DNA of 64,000 bases from Paenibacillus lacisoli (lineage in GTDB: Bacteria > Bacillota > Bacilli > Paenibacillales > Paenibacillaceae), in assembly GCF_030580655.1 (NCBI RefSeq), contig NZ_JAUQTB010000008.1, positions 62,001-126,000 on the forward strand, in the 5' to 3' direction. The position numbers and the translations under genes were made by a program. Positions 45,415 through 54,366 of this stretch are shown one piece after another; position 1 is the stretch's first letter; each line of letters begins with the position of its first letter. The notes beneath the pieces are model-generated. The model saw only the letters and a list, made by a program, of their open reading frames with translations, was not told where the DNA came from and did no database searches.

Positions 45415-45987
45415 ATGCCGGAACTGGACATACGCAGACCGCGGCTGGAAGATAGCAAGGAGCTGCACAAGTTTTGGCGCAAAGTCATCACAGATGCCTA
45501 TGCCCAGGAGGGCATCAGCGACCAGCTGGACAGCCTCGAAGAGGAGATCCACGTTAAGGAGCAGCAGCTGGCGGATTGTTTTGCAGGTGAAGAGGCCGGG
45601 CGGTTTATTCTTGTCGCTCTCGTTGGGGATCAAATTGTGGGCACGATGGGTTACGGTCCGGCGAGTCCGCTGATCGTGGAAGCTTCGCAGCAGGCCTTGG
45701 CAGGATGGACAGAGGTGGGTACGGTCTACGTGGACCCTGCGTACCAACGGCGGGGAGTAAGCCGGCAGCTGTTAAAGGCTATAGGTGAAGCTTTGCAGGC
45801 AAGAGGAATCAGGCAGTTCTGCCTGGACAGCGGCTACCGGGCTGCACAGCAGGCATGGACACGGACGTTTGGCGAGCCGGCCTATATCCTCAAGGATTAT
45901 TACGGCGAAGGCGGCGATCATATGATCTGGACTGCGGCCGTGAAGGGGAATCCGGACAAAAGCAGGTCTTCGGGAGAGGTTTTGTGA
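45415..45987 (+). CDS. GNAT-family N-acetyltransferase
   Basis: 190 aa, AAGGAGG before ATG. The acetyl-CoA motif is VYVDPAYQRRGVSRQLL (about 105-121), with a second region LDSGYRAAQQAWTRTFGEPAYILKDYYGEGGDHMIW. The substrate, an amine or antibiotic, cannot be told. Its stop overlaps the next start (TGATG), so the two proteins may function together. Confidence 0.88.
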   Translation: MPELDIRRPRLEDSKELHKFWRKVITDAYAQEGISDQLDSLEEEIHVKEQQLADCFAGEEAGRFILVALVGDQIVGTMGYGPASPLIVEASQQALAGWTEVGTVYVDPAYQRRGVSRQLLKAIGEALQARGIRQFCLDSGYRAAQQAWTRTFGEPAYILKDYYGEGGDHMIWTAAVKGNPDKSRSSGEVL

Positions 45988-46478
45988 TGAAGCTGAATAA
46001 AGACGCACTGGAACGTGTGCGACAAATCCCCTGGCTGGCATGCTGCGGAGAACCCATGGAAGGGCAGGCCTTGAGCGGAATCCAACAGGTGCAGAGCCGG
46101 GATGAGGCCAGAAGGTGGTATGAGAGCGCCGCATGGGAAGAGGTAACCCTTGAAGCGCGTAATACGCTGACATCCTTTTTACATAAGCGGTACGTAAGTC
46201 AATATAATGAGTGGAACACACTGGCAAAAGAGGTCAAGGCTTTCATGGATCAGGAGGTTGAGTCCAAGATCAGGCAGGCATCCGAGACGTATCAACTGGG
46301 TCCGGTATGGCTGGACGGTGTCCGGTGGGATGTGCTGAACGTAATCATGGAGCTGTCATATGCTTCCTTAAGACACACACCTGTCTTTTTCGCCAGACTG
46401 CTGGAGGTATATGAAATGGGGCATTTGCCTTGTGGCTGGCAGGGCGAATGGCCGGAAGGCAAGCTAATTGTATATTAA
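45987..46478 (+). CDS. Unknown protein coupled to the acetyltransferase
   Basis: 163 aa from ATG 45987, inside the acetyltransferase stop. A soluble helical protein with YNEWNTLAKEVKAFMDQEVESKI and VWLDGVRWDVLNVIMELSYASLR. No known family is recognised. The overlap suggests translational coupling. A hairpin at 46480 ends the pair. Confidence 0.75.
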   Translation: MKLNKDALERVRQIPWLACCGEPMEGQALSGIQQVQSRDEARRWYESAAWEEVTLEARNTLTSFLHKRYVSQYNEWNTLAKEVKAFMDQEVESKIRQASETYQLGPVWLDGVRWDVLNVIMELSYASLRHTPVFFARLLEVYEMGHLPCGWQGEWPEGKLIVY

Positions 46479-46479
46479 T

Positions 46480-46507
46480 AGCCACGGTACCCTGAGGTAT
46501 CGTGGCT
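46480..46507. terminator. Terminator hairpin between convergent genes
   Basis: A 12-bp stem (AGCCACGGTACC with one wobble) and CTGA loop. The T tail is poor on both sides. Confidence 0.6.
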
Positions 46508-46529
46508 TATCGAGCTGCTATGGGTGAAT

Positions 46530-47504
46530 TCAGTTCAAACGGTATGTGGCAAAAGGCTCGCCGTACCGGAAATCGTCACTAATGCGGTCCAGCTCCTCCA
46601 GCAGGTCTGATGCCGGCCGGATCTCCAGCGATTGCAGATTGTGCTCCAGCTGCTCTACACGGGTAGCACCGACAATAACAGTGGATACGGCCGGGCGATT
46701 CAGCAGCCATGCAATGGACAATACGCTTGGCGTATATTCATGAGCTGCGGCGAGATAGCTGACCTGCTGTCCCAGCTTCACGTTGCGTTCCAGCAGGAAA
46801 CGGTTGAAGTTCGGATCGGTTTCCGCACGGGAACCAGCCGGTGCAGCCCCGTCCTCATTGTATTTGCCTGTCAGAATGCCACCGGCCAGGGGGAAGTAGG
46901 GGATAATACCGATACCCTGATCCAGGCAGAGCGGTACCAGCTCCTGCTCCGGCGTCCGGTCGGCGAGGGAATAGCTCGTCTGGATGGTCACGTACCGTGC
47001 CCAATTCCGAAACTCACTGATACCCAGAGCTTTCATAAGCTCCCATGCGGCATAATTGGACGCTCCGATATAGCGTACTTTACCGGACGTAACCATATCA
47101 TCCAGCGTGCGCAGGGTTTCTTCCAATGGAGTAAGCGGATCAAAGGTATGAATCTGATACAGATCCACGTGGTCGGTCTGCAGCCGGTTCAGGCTCTCTT
47201 CCAGTTCACGCATGAGATGATAACGGGAAGACCCCTGCCCGTTCGGAGCATCCCTGCGTACAAGACCTGCCTTGGTAGCCAGCACCGCTTCGTAACGTCT
47301 GCCCTTCAAGGCGAGTCCGATGATGCGCTCCGACTCGGTGCCGGCATAGATGTTGGCGGTATCGATAAAGTTCACACCATGATCCAGTGCAGCATGCACA
47401 ATATCGACCGATGTCTTCTCATCGGCCCGTTTGCCAAAAGCGTTCGTTCCCAGACCCAGTGCCGACACCTGCAGACCGCTGCTGCCTAAACGACGATATT
47501 CCAT
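46530..47504 (-). CDS. Aldo/keto reductase
   Basis: 324 aa, AAGGAG before ATG. The TIM-barrel AKR begins MEYRRLGSSGLQVSALGLGTNAFG. Catalytic residues are visible: D in FIDTANIY (Asp and Tyr), K in LATKAG and the HTF segment after VDLYQI. The end with PAVSTVIVGATRVEQLEHN binds NADPH. Resembles the YhdN/general stress AKR group; substrate unclear. Its promoter at 47576-47604 is good. Confidence 0.93.
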   Translation of the reverse strand: MEYRRLGSSGLQVSALGLGTNAFGKRADEKTSVDIVHAALDHGVNFIDTANIYAGTESERIIGLALKGRRYEAVLATKAGLVRRDAPNGQGSSRYHLMRELEESLNRLQTDHVDLYQIHTFDPLTPLEETLRTLDDMVTSGKVRYIGASNYAAWELMKALGISEFRNWARYVTIQTSYSLADRTPEQELVPLCLDQGIGIIPYFPLAGGILTGKYNEDGAAPAGSRAETDPNFNRFLLERNVKLGQQVSYLAAAHEYTPSVLSIAWLLNRPAVSTVIVGATRVEQLEHNLQSLEIRPASDLLEELDRISDDFRYGEPFATYRLN

Positions 47505-47575
47505 AATCGTTCACTCCTTATGTATCCATGATGTTGTTAGATCGGATGTAGAATCAGATAATAAAAACTATTTAT

Positions 47576-47604
47576 ATTGTAGCGGACCCGCTCATTAGAT
47601 CCAA
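47576..47604 (-). promoter_or_regulatory. Promoter of the aldo/keto reductase gene
   Basis: On the minus strand, -35 TTGGAT (47599-47604) and -10 TACAAT (47576-47581) are 17 bp apart. Confidence 0.75.
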
Positions 47605-47723
47605 ATCCAGACTATCCTCTGATCTGAATAAAATGTTAAAATCATACATAACTATCAAAATTCGCATTTATTGAACGCTGCCTTTATTCATAAAAAATGG
47701 ATCGCGTTATGGAGGGGAATGAA

Positions 47724-48593
47724 ATGGGGAATTTACTGCAGGATATCGACTGGAAGGATAAGACCCGGGATTGCGACCGGCTGCTTGAATCATCCCTGCT
47801 GAAGACGGAACCGATTGCGCCGGGCTTTGAAGCCGAGGTGGTGCGCGTTCACAGCGGACAGGACAGCCTGGTGCTCAAAATTTGGAACCGCCAGTCGAGG
47901 CCGGACGTTGGGTTTCAATACCGGCTGCTCAGTGTCCTGTATGAGCAAGGGATTGCCGTATCGCGGCCGCTTGGCTGGGGGAAGGACGCTGAGGGGCATT
48001 TTGTGCTGCTCACCAGCTATGATGGCGAGCCGCTGATGCAGCTGGATGACAGCGTCATCGCCGGGCTGGCTGTCCAATTGGCCCGGATCCACGAGACAGA
48101 TGTGATAGAGGGAGGAAAGATAGAGCTGCCGCTGTACTCTTTTAAAGGCTACTTCTACCCTCAGATTGAGCAGTTCCCTGACCTGGAAGAGCCGCTGAAC
48201 CAGCTGCTTCCTCTCGTGTCCCTGCAGCAGACAGCTGTCATTCATGGGGACTACCATCTCGGGAATATCGTGGGGCAGGCTGGCCGCCATACGATTATTG
48301 ACTGGACGAATGCCCAATGGGGAGATGCCCGTTATGACTTTGCCTGGTCTCATCTTCTGATGGAGCTGTATGTCCCTCAGCCATATGCCTCTTTATTCGA
48401 GACAGCTTATCTGTTAGAGCATCCCATCGGCCTCGAAGTCAGGCAGCAATTCCAGGCCCTGGCCTGCATTCGCTGGCTGCTGCTCTACCGTCACGGGCAT
48501 ACGCCGAAGGCTGATCAGCTGCAGCAGCTGCTGGATCAGGTCGTGCAGCGGAATCCTGTATTGGCTTCGCTGGGCATGCCCTGGACACTGTAG
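47724..48593 (+). CDS. Aminoglycoside phosphotransferase-fold kinase
   Basis: 289 aa from ATG 47724, 8 nt after GGAGGGG; ATG 47697 is less well placed. The phosphotransferase fold shows LVLKIW (the ATP Lys), the catalytic loop VIHGDYHLGNIV (about 182-193) and the metal motif IIDWTNAQWGD. Substrate could be an antibiotic, choline-like or a sugar; the sequence does not decide. It stands alone. Confidence 0.85.
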   Translation: MGNLLQDIDWKDKTRDCDRLLESSLLKTEPIAPGFEAEVVRVHSGQDSLVLKIWNRQSRPDVGFQYRLLSVLYEQGIAVSRPLGWGKDAEGHFVLLTSYDGEPLMQLDDSVIAGLAVQLARIHETDVIEGGKIELPLYSFKGYFYPQIEQFPDLEEPLNQLLPLVSLQQTAVIHGDYHLGNIVGQAGRHTIIDWTNAQWGDARYDFAWSHLLMELYVPQPYASLFETAYLLEHPIGLEVRQQFQALACIRWLLLYRHGHTPKADQLQQLLDQVVQRNPVLASLGMPWTL

Positions 48594-48607
48594 ATTTGGT
48601 GAATGTT

Positions 48608-48636
48608 TTGGTGTTCCCTCCGGCATGCGCTATAAT
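48608..48636 (+). promoter_or_regulatory. Promoter of the small basic protein gene
   Basis: TTGGTG (48608-48613) and TATAAT (48631-48636), 17 bp apart, downstream of the kinase stop. Confidence 0.75.
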
Positions 48637-48670
48637 GCAAGATGAACTTAACCAACATTGGAGTGATCAT

Positions 48671-48853
48671 GTGAGCAAGAGCAAGGGCAAGGGAACGGGC
48701 CATGGTACCGGAAAAAAAGGCTGGAACCGCTGGCAGGCAGGGGCACGCAGAGCCAAAAGTGCGCCGAAGCCCTATAAGAGCAAGGGAACCAAGAACCCGG
48801 ATAACGCGCCGGGAAATGACTCAGGGAATATCTCCGGCAGCAAGCCGGATTAA
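48671..48853 (+). CDS. Small basic, disordered protein
   Basis: 60 aa from GTG 48671 after GGAG. It is rich in Lys, Gly and Ser (SKSKGKGTGHGTGKKGWNR) with an N-terminus like nucleic-acid-binding peptides. It has its own strong promoter and terminator, which supports it as a gene. Function unknown; possibly RNA or DNA binding. Confidence 0.65.
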   Translation: MSKSKGKGTGHGTGKKGWNRWQAGARRAKSAPKPYKSKGTKNPDNAPGNDSGNISGSKPD

Positions 48854-48901
48854 TTGAGCTGACCTTCCGGAGCGAATCAGGACTGCAGCTGCAGAAGAAG
48901 G

Positions 48902-48929
48902 GCCTCTGAACATAAACAGGGGCTTTTTT
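48902..48929 (+). terminator. Terminator of the small basic protein gene
   Basis: GCCTCTG pairs with CAGGGGC around an 8-nt loop, then six T. Confidence 0.85.
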
Positions 48930-49064
48930 GGCATTCCAGATCCTTCGGCCCCTCCTTGAACGCTGACCGTACCGTGGAAGGATCGGGAGAGAACAGCTGG
49001 TTGGGAAGCGAATGACAAGTTTAAAAGATTAGAAGTCATATATTGTGATTAAGGGGGGGTGTTT

Positions 49065-49694
49065 ATGGCGCGTGCCGGATGGCTCATCGTCTGGATTGCC
49101 TTTATTGTATATGCACTTCTGCTGGCTCCGGACGGCAGAGGAGAGGACCCGATCTTCCTGGATCTCATTCAGCTTCGTTCGACCGAGCCTTCGCTGCTGG
49201 CCATGTTCTCACTGCTCGGCTTATATCCTTTGGCCTATGCCTGTCTGCTGCTGCGCAGTGATGTCCGTCGTGTTCCGGCCTGGCCATTCGTAATTGCAGC
49301 CTTTGCCCTTGGAGCGTTCGCACTGATTCCGTACTATATTCTGAACCGGAACGATATCCGCAGCTATCGGGACAGCCGCGCACCACAGTGGATCCTACGC
49401 CTGGTTCGTTCGCCGATCGTGCTGGTACTGCTGCTGCTCGGCACTTTGGCTGTCATGGGTTATGGGCTGCTGAACGGCCATGCAGAAGAATACCGGGAAG
49501 CCTTCGGCAGCTCGAGATTTGTGAACGTGATGACGATTGATTTTGTCGTTCTGACCCTGCTGTCGGTCTATGCGATATACCGGGATGAGGACCGTCCCCC
49601 CCTTCATGCAGGCGTGGCCTGGATCGGCATACTGCCGATCGTGGGGCTGCTGGTCTATATCTGGCTGACACGTCACAAGGCCCGCATGGCCTGA
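49065..49694 (+). CDS. Integral membrane protein of unknown function
   Basis: 209 aa from ATG 49065 after AAGGGGGG. Five to six hydrophobic segments, for example ARAGWLIVWIAFIVYALLLA, LAMFSLLGLYPLAYACLLL, FVIAAFALGAFALIPYYIL, IVLVLLLLGTLAVMGYGLL. No known motif is visible. It lies before the pseudouridine synthase on the same strand, about 150 nt away, so the two may or may not be linked. Confidence 0.8.
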   Translation: MARAGWLIVWIAFIVYALLLAPDGRGEDPIFLDLIQLRSTEPSLLAMFSLLGLYPLAYACLLLRSDVRRVPAWPFVIAAFALGAFALIPYYILNRNDIRSYRDSRAPQWILRLVRSPIVLVLLLLGTLAVMGYGLLNGHAEEYREAFGSSRFVNVMTIDFVVLTLLSVYAIYRDEDRPPLHAGVAWIGILPIVGLLVYIWLTRHKARMA

Positions 49695-49845
49695 CTTGAA
49701 GTGTAACCAGACCTGTCCAGATCCCTTTAACGCAAGCCGCAGAACCGCTGGTACAGGCGGGTACTGCGGTTATGGTGTATCTTTGATGTATCTGTGGTAC
49801 GATGGGGCAGCTGATCATTTATCATGCAGAGAAGAGAGAGTGAAT

Positions 49846-50535
49846 GTGAGGATTCATCATTATATCAGCCGATCCGGACATATCTCCAGACGGACGGTCA
49901 AAAGATTAATCGACAGCGGTGAGATTACGGTGAACGGCGTACCTTGCGACCATAATACCCAAGTCCTCGAGGGGGACGAAGTGCTGGTAAGCGGACAGCC
50001 GCTCCCTGAACGGGAAGCTCCAGTCTATCTGGCGCTGAATAAGCCGGTGGGCGTGACATGTACAGCAGCCGGACATGTCGAGAACAATATCATTGATTTT
50101 GTGAATTACCCCACCCGGATCTTCGCGGTGGGCCGTCTGGACAAGGCCTCGGAAGGGCTTATTCTGCTAACCAATGACGGTCAGATTGTGAACAAGATGA
50201 TGCGCTCGGAACACGGCCATGAAAAGGAATACCGGGTAACGGTAAATAAGCCGGTAACCGATGAATTTCTGCAGACGATGGCGGAGGGCGTGGAGATTAT
50301 GAACACCTGGACCAAGCCCTGCATCACTTCACGTCTGGGTGAGAATGAATTCCGGATTGTGCTGACCCAGGGAATGAACAGGCAGATTCGCCGCATGTCC
50401 AAGGCGCTCGGCTACCGGGTAGAACGGCTCGAACGGGTGCGGATTATGAATATCACCCTGGACGGACTACCCCAGGGGGAGTGGAGGTATCTGCATCCGG
50501 ATGAGCTGGAGCTCTTGCTGGAGCAGCTGGGCTAG
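49846..50535 (+). CDS. rluF: RluF-type 23S rRNA pseudouridine synthase
   Basis: 229 aa; GTG 49846 is the most likely start, giving MRIHHYISRSG, with GAGAGAG before it; GTG 49840 is also possible. An S4 RNA-binding domain (ISRRTVKRLIDSGEITVNG) precedes the synthase domain with catalytic Asp in GRLDKASEGLILLTNDG (about 100) and GMNRQIRRM. The GRLDKASEGL form is typical of RluF, which modifies U2604 of 23S rRNA. A strong bidirectional terminator follows. Confidence 0.9.
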   Translation: MRIHHYISRSGHISRRTVKRLIDSGEITVNGVPCDHNTQVLEGDEVLVSGQPLPEREAPVYLALNKPVGVTCTAAGHVENNIIDFVNYPTRIFAVGRLDKASEGLILLTNDGQIVNKMMRSEHGHEKEYRVTVNKPVTDEFLQTMAEGVEIMNTWTKPCITSRLGENEFRIVLTQGMNRQIRRMSKALGYRVERLERVRIMNITLDGLPQGEWRYLHPDELELLLEQLG

Positions 50536-50549
50536 CTGTATTCCTGCTT

Positions 50550-50596
50550 AAAAAAGCTGACTATTCACGGGAAAACCCGCGAAAGTCAGCTTTTTT
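50550..50596. terminator. Bidirectional terminator
   Basis: AAAAAAGCTGACT pairs with AGTCAGCTTTTTT around CGGG/CCCG, between convergent genes. Confidence 0.92.
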
Positions 50597-50613
50597 AATG
50601 GATTCTAAAAACG

Positions 50614-51813
50614 TTAGACCGTCTGGCTGGCACGCCATCCGGTAATGGCCTGATCCAGCCGCTTCATGGCTTCCTCTACCGTAGCCCGGGTACAGGCCAG
50701 ATTCATCCGCATGAAGCCTTCCCCTTCGGCCCCGAAGGTCGGACCATTGTTCAGCCCGAGCCGGGCCTGCTGAACCAGAAAGGCAGTCAGATCTTCGTTG
50801 CTCATCTTCAAGGCGCGGAAATCCATCCACAGCAAATAGGTTGCTTCCGGGATCTGCAGCTTCAGCTCAGGCAGGTGTTCCTGAATATACTGCTGCACAT
50901 AGGCTGCATTGCCCCGGATATAATCGAGCAGGCTCTCCAGCCACGCTTCCCCCTGATTATAGGCGGCTTCGGTTGCCGCTGCTCCCATCGGCGTAATGGA
51001 GGAGAGATGCAGCTCAGCGATTCGGGCCACAAATTTCTCACGGATCTCCGCATCCGGAATAATGACATTCGCCGTGTTCAGCCCCGCGAGGTTAAATGTC
51101 TTGCTTGGTGCCGTACAGATAATGGATTTCTCTGCAGCAGTGCCTGGAAGGGAAGCGAAAGGAATATGGACTGCATGCGGATCAAGGATCAGATCCTCGT
51201 GAATCTCATCGGATACGACAAGCACGTTATACTGGCTGCACAAGGCTTCCACCTTAGTCAGCTCCTCACGCGTCCATACCCGTCCCACCGGGTTGTGCGG
51301 GCTGCACAGGATCAGCATCTTTACCTTGCCGTCCCGCAGCTTATTCTCCATATCGGCGAAATCCATCGTGTAGTGTCCTGCCTCATCCTGCTGGAGAGGG
51401 TTCAGCACCAGCTCGCGCCCGCGCTCCTTCACGACACCGTGGAACGGTGGATACACTGGGGGCTGGATCATGACCTGATCTCCAGCTTCTGTATAGGCAT
51501 CCACGATCATGCCGAGCGCAGGAACGATGCCGGGACTGAAACGGATGGCATCCGCTTCCACTTTCCAGTGATGACGGTGTTCCATCCAGCCCTGAACAGA
51601 AGCTTTATAGCTTTCACTTGGGAACGTGTAGCCCATCACCCCGTGCTCCAGGCGTTCCTTCATCGCTTCAATGACAAACGAAGGGGCCGGGAAATCCATA
51701 TCCGCAACCCACATCGGCAAAATATCAGCAGAACCGAACAGCTCAGCTGCACCGTCCCATTTGGACGAGGCTGTCCCCGTACGTTTAATACTCTGGTTAA
51801 AATCAAAATCCAT
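50614..51813 (-). CDS. patB: MalY/PatB-type C-S lyase (cystathionine beta-lyase-like aminotransferase)
   Basis: 399 aa from ATG 51813, 9 nt after AGGAGG. Fold type I PLP enzyme: the substrate segment DILPMWVADMDFPAP, the CSPHNPVGRVW segment, D in VVSDEIHEDL, and the PLP lysine in CTAPSKTFNLAGL (about 235). MalY/PatB proteins cleave C-S bonds of cystathionine or related compounds. The gene diverges from the GGDEF-EAL gene. Confidence 0.9.
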   Translation of the reverse strand: MDFDFNQSIKRTGTASSKWDGAAELFGSADILPMWVADMDFPAPSFVIEAMKERLEHGVMGYTFPSESYKASVQGWMEHRHHWKVEADAIRFSPGIVPALGMIVDAYTEAGDQVMIQPPVYPPFHGVVKERGRELVLNPLQQDEAGHYTMDFADMENKLRDGKVKMLILCSPHNPVGRVWTREELTKVEALCSQYNVLVVSDEIHEDLILDPHAVHIPFASLPGTAAEKSIICTAPSKTFNLAGLNTANVIIPDAEIREKFVARIAELHLSSITPMGAAATEAAYNQGEAWLESLLDYIRGNAAYVQQYIQEHLPELKLQIPEATYLLWMDFRALKMSNEDLTAFLVQQARLGLNNGPTFGAEGEGFMRMNLACTRATVEEAMKRLDQAITGWRASQTV

Positions 51814-51969
51814 TTCAACGTTCCTCCTGCACAACGAATTTATGTTAACAGGCTACCCCTTTTGCCGGCGAAAATCAATCCGGCCTCATCATCTGACGCG
51901 ATGTGTAACCATTTGTCGATCCTTTGCCGATACAAGTGTTATAAGCCGAAAGACTTCAGGAGAGATCGT

Positions 51970-54150
51970 ATGAACATGTTAAGAGGCAGATGGATCAGAT
52001 ACGTATTATTGTGCACGGGCGTGGCAGCCTGGACAGCCTCCATGGTGGAAGAAATGAAGGAGGGACCCGGATCCGGAAGCTGGCTGGGCCTGTCTGTGCT
52101 GGGGCTGGCGGCTCTGCTGCTGGTGTACTACATATTTCAATGGGAAGCCCGGAAGGCAGGCAGGAAACTCAGGGATAACAGCCGGCGCTTGCAAAATATA
52201 CTGGAAACGCTGGATGTTGCGATTTGGGCACATGATCTGAAGACCGATTCGCTCTATATTACCCCGGGGATCGAGCGGTTGTACGGGTGCAGTGCCGATG
52301 CATTCTACCAGGACAAAACCCTTTGGCGCCGGGCGATCCTGTCCGAGGACCTTCCTGCCATTGAGAAGCGTGTAGATTTGATTGCACAGGGGCAGGAAGT
52401 GACCAGTATCTATCGGATCGCCAGGCCGGATGGAGAGGTTCGCTGGATTCAGGACCGGGGGATCCCGATCATGGACCAGGAGAACAGGCTGGCCTATTTC
52501 ACCAGTGTGCTGTTCGATATTACAGACCGTAAGGAGAGCGAAGATCTCTATCAGCAGCTGACGGAAGGATCGCCGGACCTGGTCGCTGTCTTCAGTGAAG
52601 GGAAATTCGATTACGTGAATGACGCCGGCAGCCGGCTGATCGGCTATCCTACCAAGCAGGAGCTGATCGGACAGCAGGTGGAGCTGTTTTTCCCGAAGGA
52701 GCTGCTGGCCGGCATCTGTGATCACAAGCGGTTTACAGATCTTACACTGCGAAGGGCAGACGGAAGTACTCTGGATGTCGAGCTTGTGGCGATGCCGGTA
52801 CTGTACGGAGGCCGGCTTGCGGTACAGATCGCAGGACGTGATATAACGCGGCGCAAAGAGTCCGAGAGGACGATTGAATATATGGCCTATTACGATGCGC
52901 TGACAGGTTTGCCGAACCGCTACCTGTTCAGACGGCATCTGAATCAGGTTCTGGGCAAGGGCCGTGCGGACCTGCTGGCCGTGCTCTTCCTCGATCTGGA
53001 TCGCTTCAAGATCATCAATGACACCAAGGGGCATACGGCCGGAGATCAGATCCTCCAGAAGGTAGCCCGCCGATTGGAACAGACGCTCGAAGGACAAGGA
53101 ATGATCTGCCGCCAGGGCGGGGACGAATTTATTGTGCTGCTGGAGAACATGGATAAGAACGAGGTAGCGGTCACGGCCCGGCGTATGCTGCATGCTTTGC
53201 GGGCCCCTGTGACAACAGAGGGACAGGAGTATTTTATCACGATGAGTATTGGCATCAGTCTCTATCCGGCGGATGGGATCGATGAGGAGACCTTGATCCA
53301 GCATGCGGATACGGCGATGTACCTGGCCAAAGAGCGGGGCAAAAACAACTACCAGTTCTATGATGCCCAGCTAATGGGAGTATCCACACGTAAAATGCAG
53401 CTGGAGCACGCCATGCGCAGAGCCATGCAGCAGGAGCAATTCACCCTCCAATATCAGCCGCAGGTAGAGCTGGGGAAAGGTGAACTGGTCGGCATTGAAG
53501 CGCTGCTGCGTTGGCATCATCCCGAGCTGGGTTATATCTCGCCGATGGAATTTATTCCGCTGGCGGAGGAGACCGGGCTGATCGTCCCGCTTGGCCGATG
53601 GGTGCTGGAACAGGCATGCCGGCAAAATAAGGCCTGGCAGGATGCCGGTTACCGTGCTGTTCCTATCGCTGTGAACGTGTCTGTGCGTCAGATGAAAGAG
53701 GAAGACTTTGTGGCCATGGTGCAGGAGGTGCTTCAGCAGACCGGACTCGAGGCGTGTTATCTGGAGCTCGAGATCACAGAGAGTATTATGCAGAAGAAGG
53801 AACGGTCGGCAGGTATCCTGAACCAGCTGCGCAAGGCAGGAATCAGGCTGTCGATCGATGACTTCGGCACAGGCTACTCCTCGTTGAGCATCCTCAAATA
53901 TCTGCCGGTGGATACGATCAAGATCGATAAATCGTTCATCGACGACATCGCCGATCCCGGGGATCAGGGCGTTATGGTCAAGACCATGATTGATATGGGG
54001 ATGAACCTCAAATTCAGAGTGATTGCTGAGGGGATCGAACTGCAGGGACAGGCGGATTTCCTGCTCCGGCACGGCTGTCGTATCGGACAGGGGTATCTCT
54101 ACAGCCGTCCGCTGACGGCCCGGGAACTGGAATTGTATATGCAGAAATGA
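51970..54150 (+). CDS. PAS-GGDEF-EAL protein, c-di-GMP turnover
   Basis: 726 aa from ATG 51970 after AGGAGAG; upstream open sequence lies over the lyase gene and is not coding. Two membrane helices at the N-terminus (LRGRWIRYVLLCTGVAAW, LGLSVLGLAALLLVYYIF), then two PAS domains with PAC-like ends (DITDRKESEDLY and ITRRKESERTIEY), a GGDEF domain with intact GGDEF (about 400) and an EAL domain with GIEALLRWHHPE (about 500). It may both make and degrade c-di-GMP; which predominates cannot be told from sequence. It likely senses a small-molecule or redox cue. Confidence 0.93.
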   Translation: MNMLRGRWIRYVLLCTGVAAWTASMVEEMKEGPGSGSWLGLSVLGLAALLLVYYIFQWEARKAGRKLRDNSRRLQNILETLDVAIWAHDLKTDSLYITPGIERLYGCSADAFYQDKTLWRRAILSEDLPAIEKRVDLIAQGQEVTSIYRIARPDGEVRWIQDRGIPIMDQENRLAYFTSVLFDITDRKESEDLYQQLTEGSPDLVAVFSEGKFDYVNDAGSRLIGYPTKQELIGQQVELFFPKELLAGICDHKRFTDLTLRRADGSTLDVELVAMPVLYGGRLAVQIAGRDITRRKESERTIEYMAYYDALTGLPNRYLFRRHLNQVLGKGRADLLAVLFLDLDRFKIINDTKGHTAGDQILQKVARRLEQTLEGQGMICRQGGDEFIVLLENMDKNEVAVTARRMLHALRAPVTTEGQEYFITMSIGISLYPADGIDEETLIQHADTAMYLAKERGKNNYQFYDAQLMGVSTRKMQLEHAMRRAMQQEQFTLQYQPQVELGKGELVGIEALLRWHHPELGYISPMEFIPLAEETGLIVPLGRWVLEQACRQNKAWQDAGYRAVPIAVNVSVRQMKEEDFVAMVQEVLQQTGLEACYLELEITESIMQKKERSAGILNQLRKAGIRLSIDDFGTGYSSLSILKYLPVDTIKIDKSFIDDIADPGDQGVMVKTMIDMGMNLKFRVIAEGIELQGQADFLLRHGCRIGQGYLYSRPLTARELELYMQK

Positions 54151-54154
54151 GAAT

Positions 54155-54202
54155 AAGGACGATCCGGAGCTGAACTAGTTCAGCTCCGGATCGTCCTTTT
54201 TT
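54155..54202 (+). terminator. Perfect palindromic terminator
   Basis: A 44-nt perfect palindrome (54155-54198; core GGAGCTGAACTAGTTCAGCT) runs directly into a T run. It ends the GGDEF-EAL gene. Confidence 0.93.
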
Positions 54203-54366
54203 GGTGCTCATTGTCAGAACCGGATCTTTCTGTCTTCAGGGAACATTCAGCTGGCATTGGGTTGGATTTAAGGCTCATTTAAGTCTTTTGACCTACAATT
54301 AACCTACAAACGAATCAGATGACCGGGGAGAATGGTTGAGGTTGTCAATGAGCAGGGGGAGTACAT

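Noticed and set aside
50875..51969. 365-residue N-terminal extension of the GGDEF-EAL protein
   Set aside because: It lies antisense on the MalY/PatB-type gene. AGGAGAG and a membrane helix begin at 51970.
52006..53304. Minus-strand 432-codon open frame over the GGDEF gene
   Set aside because: Antisense shadow; no ribosome site or known family.
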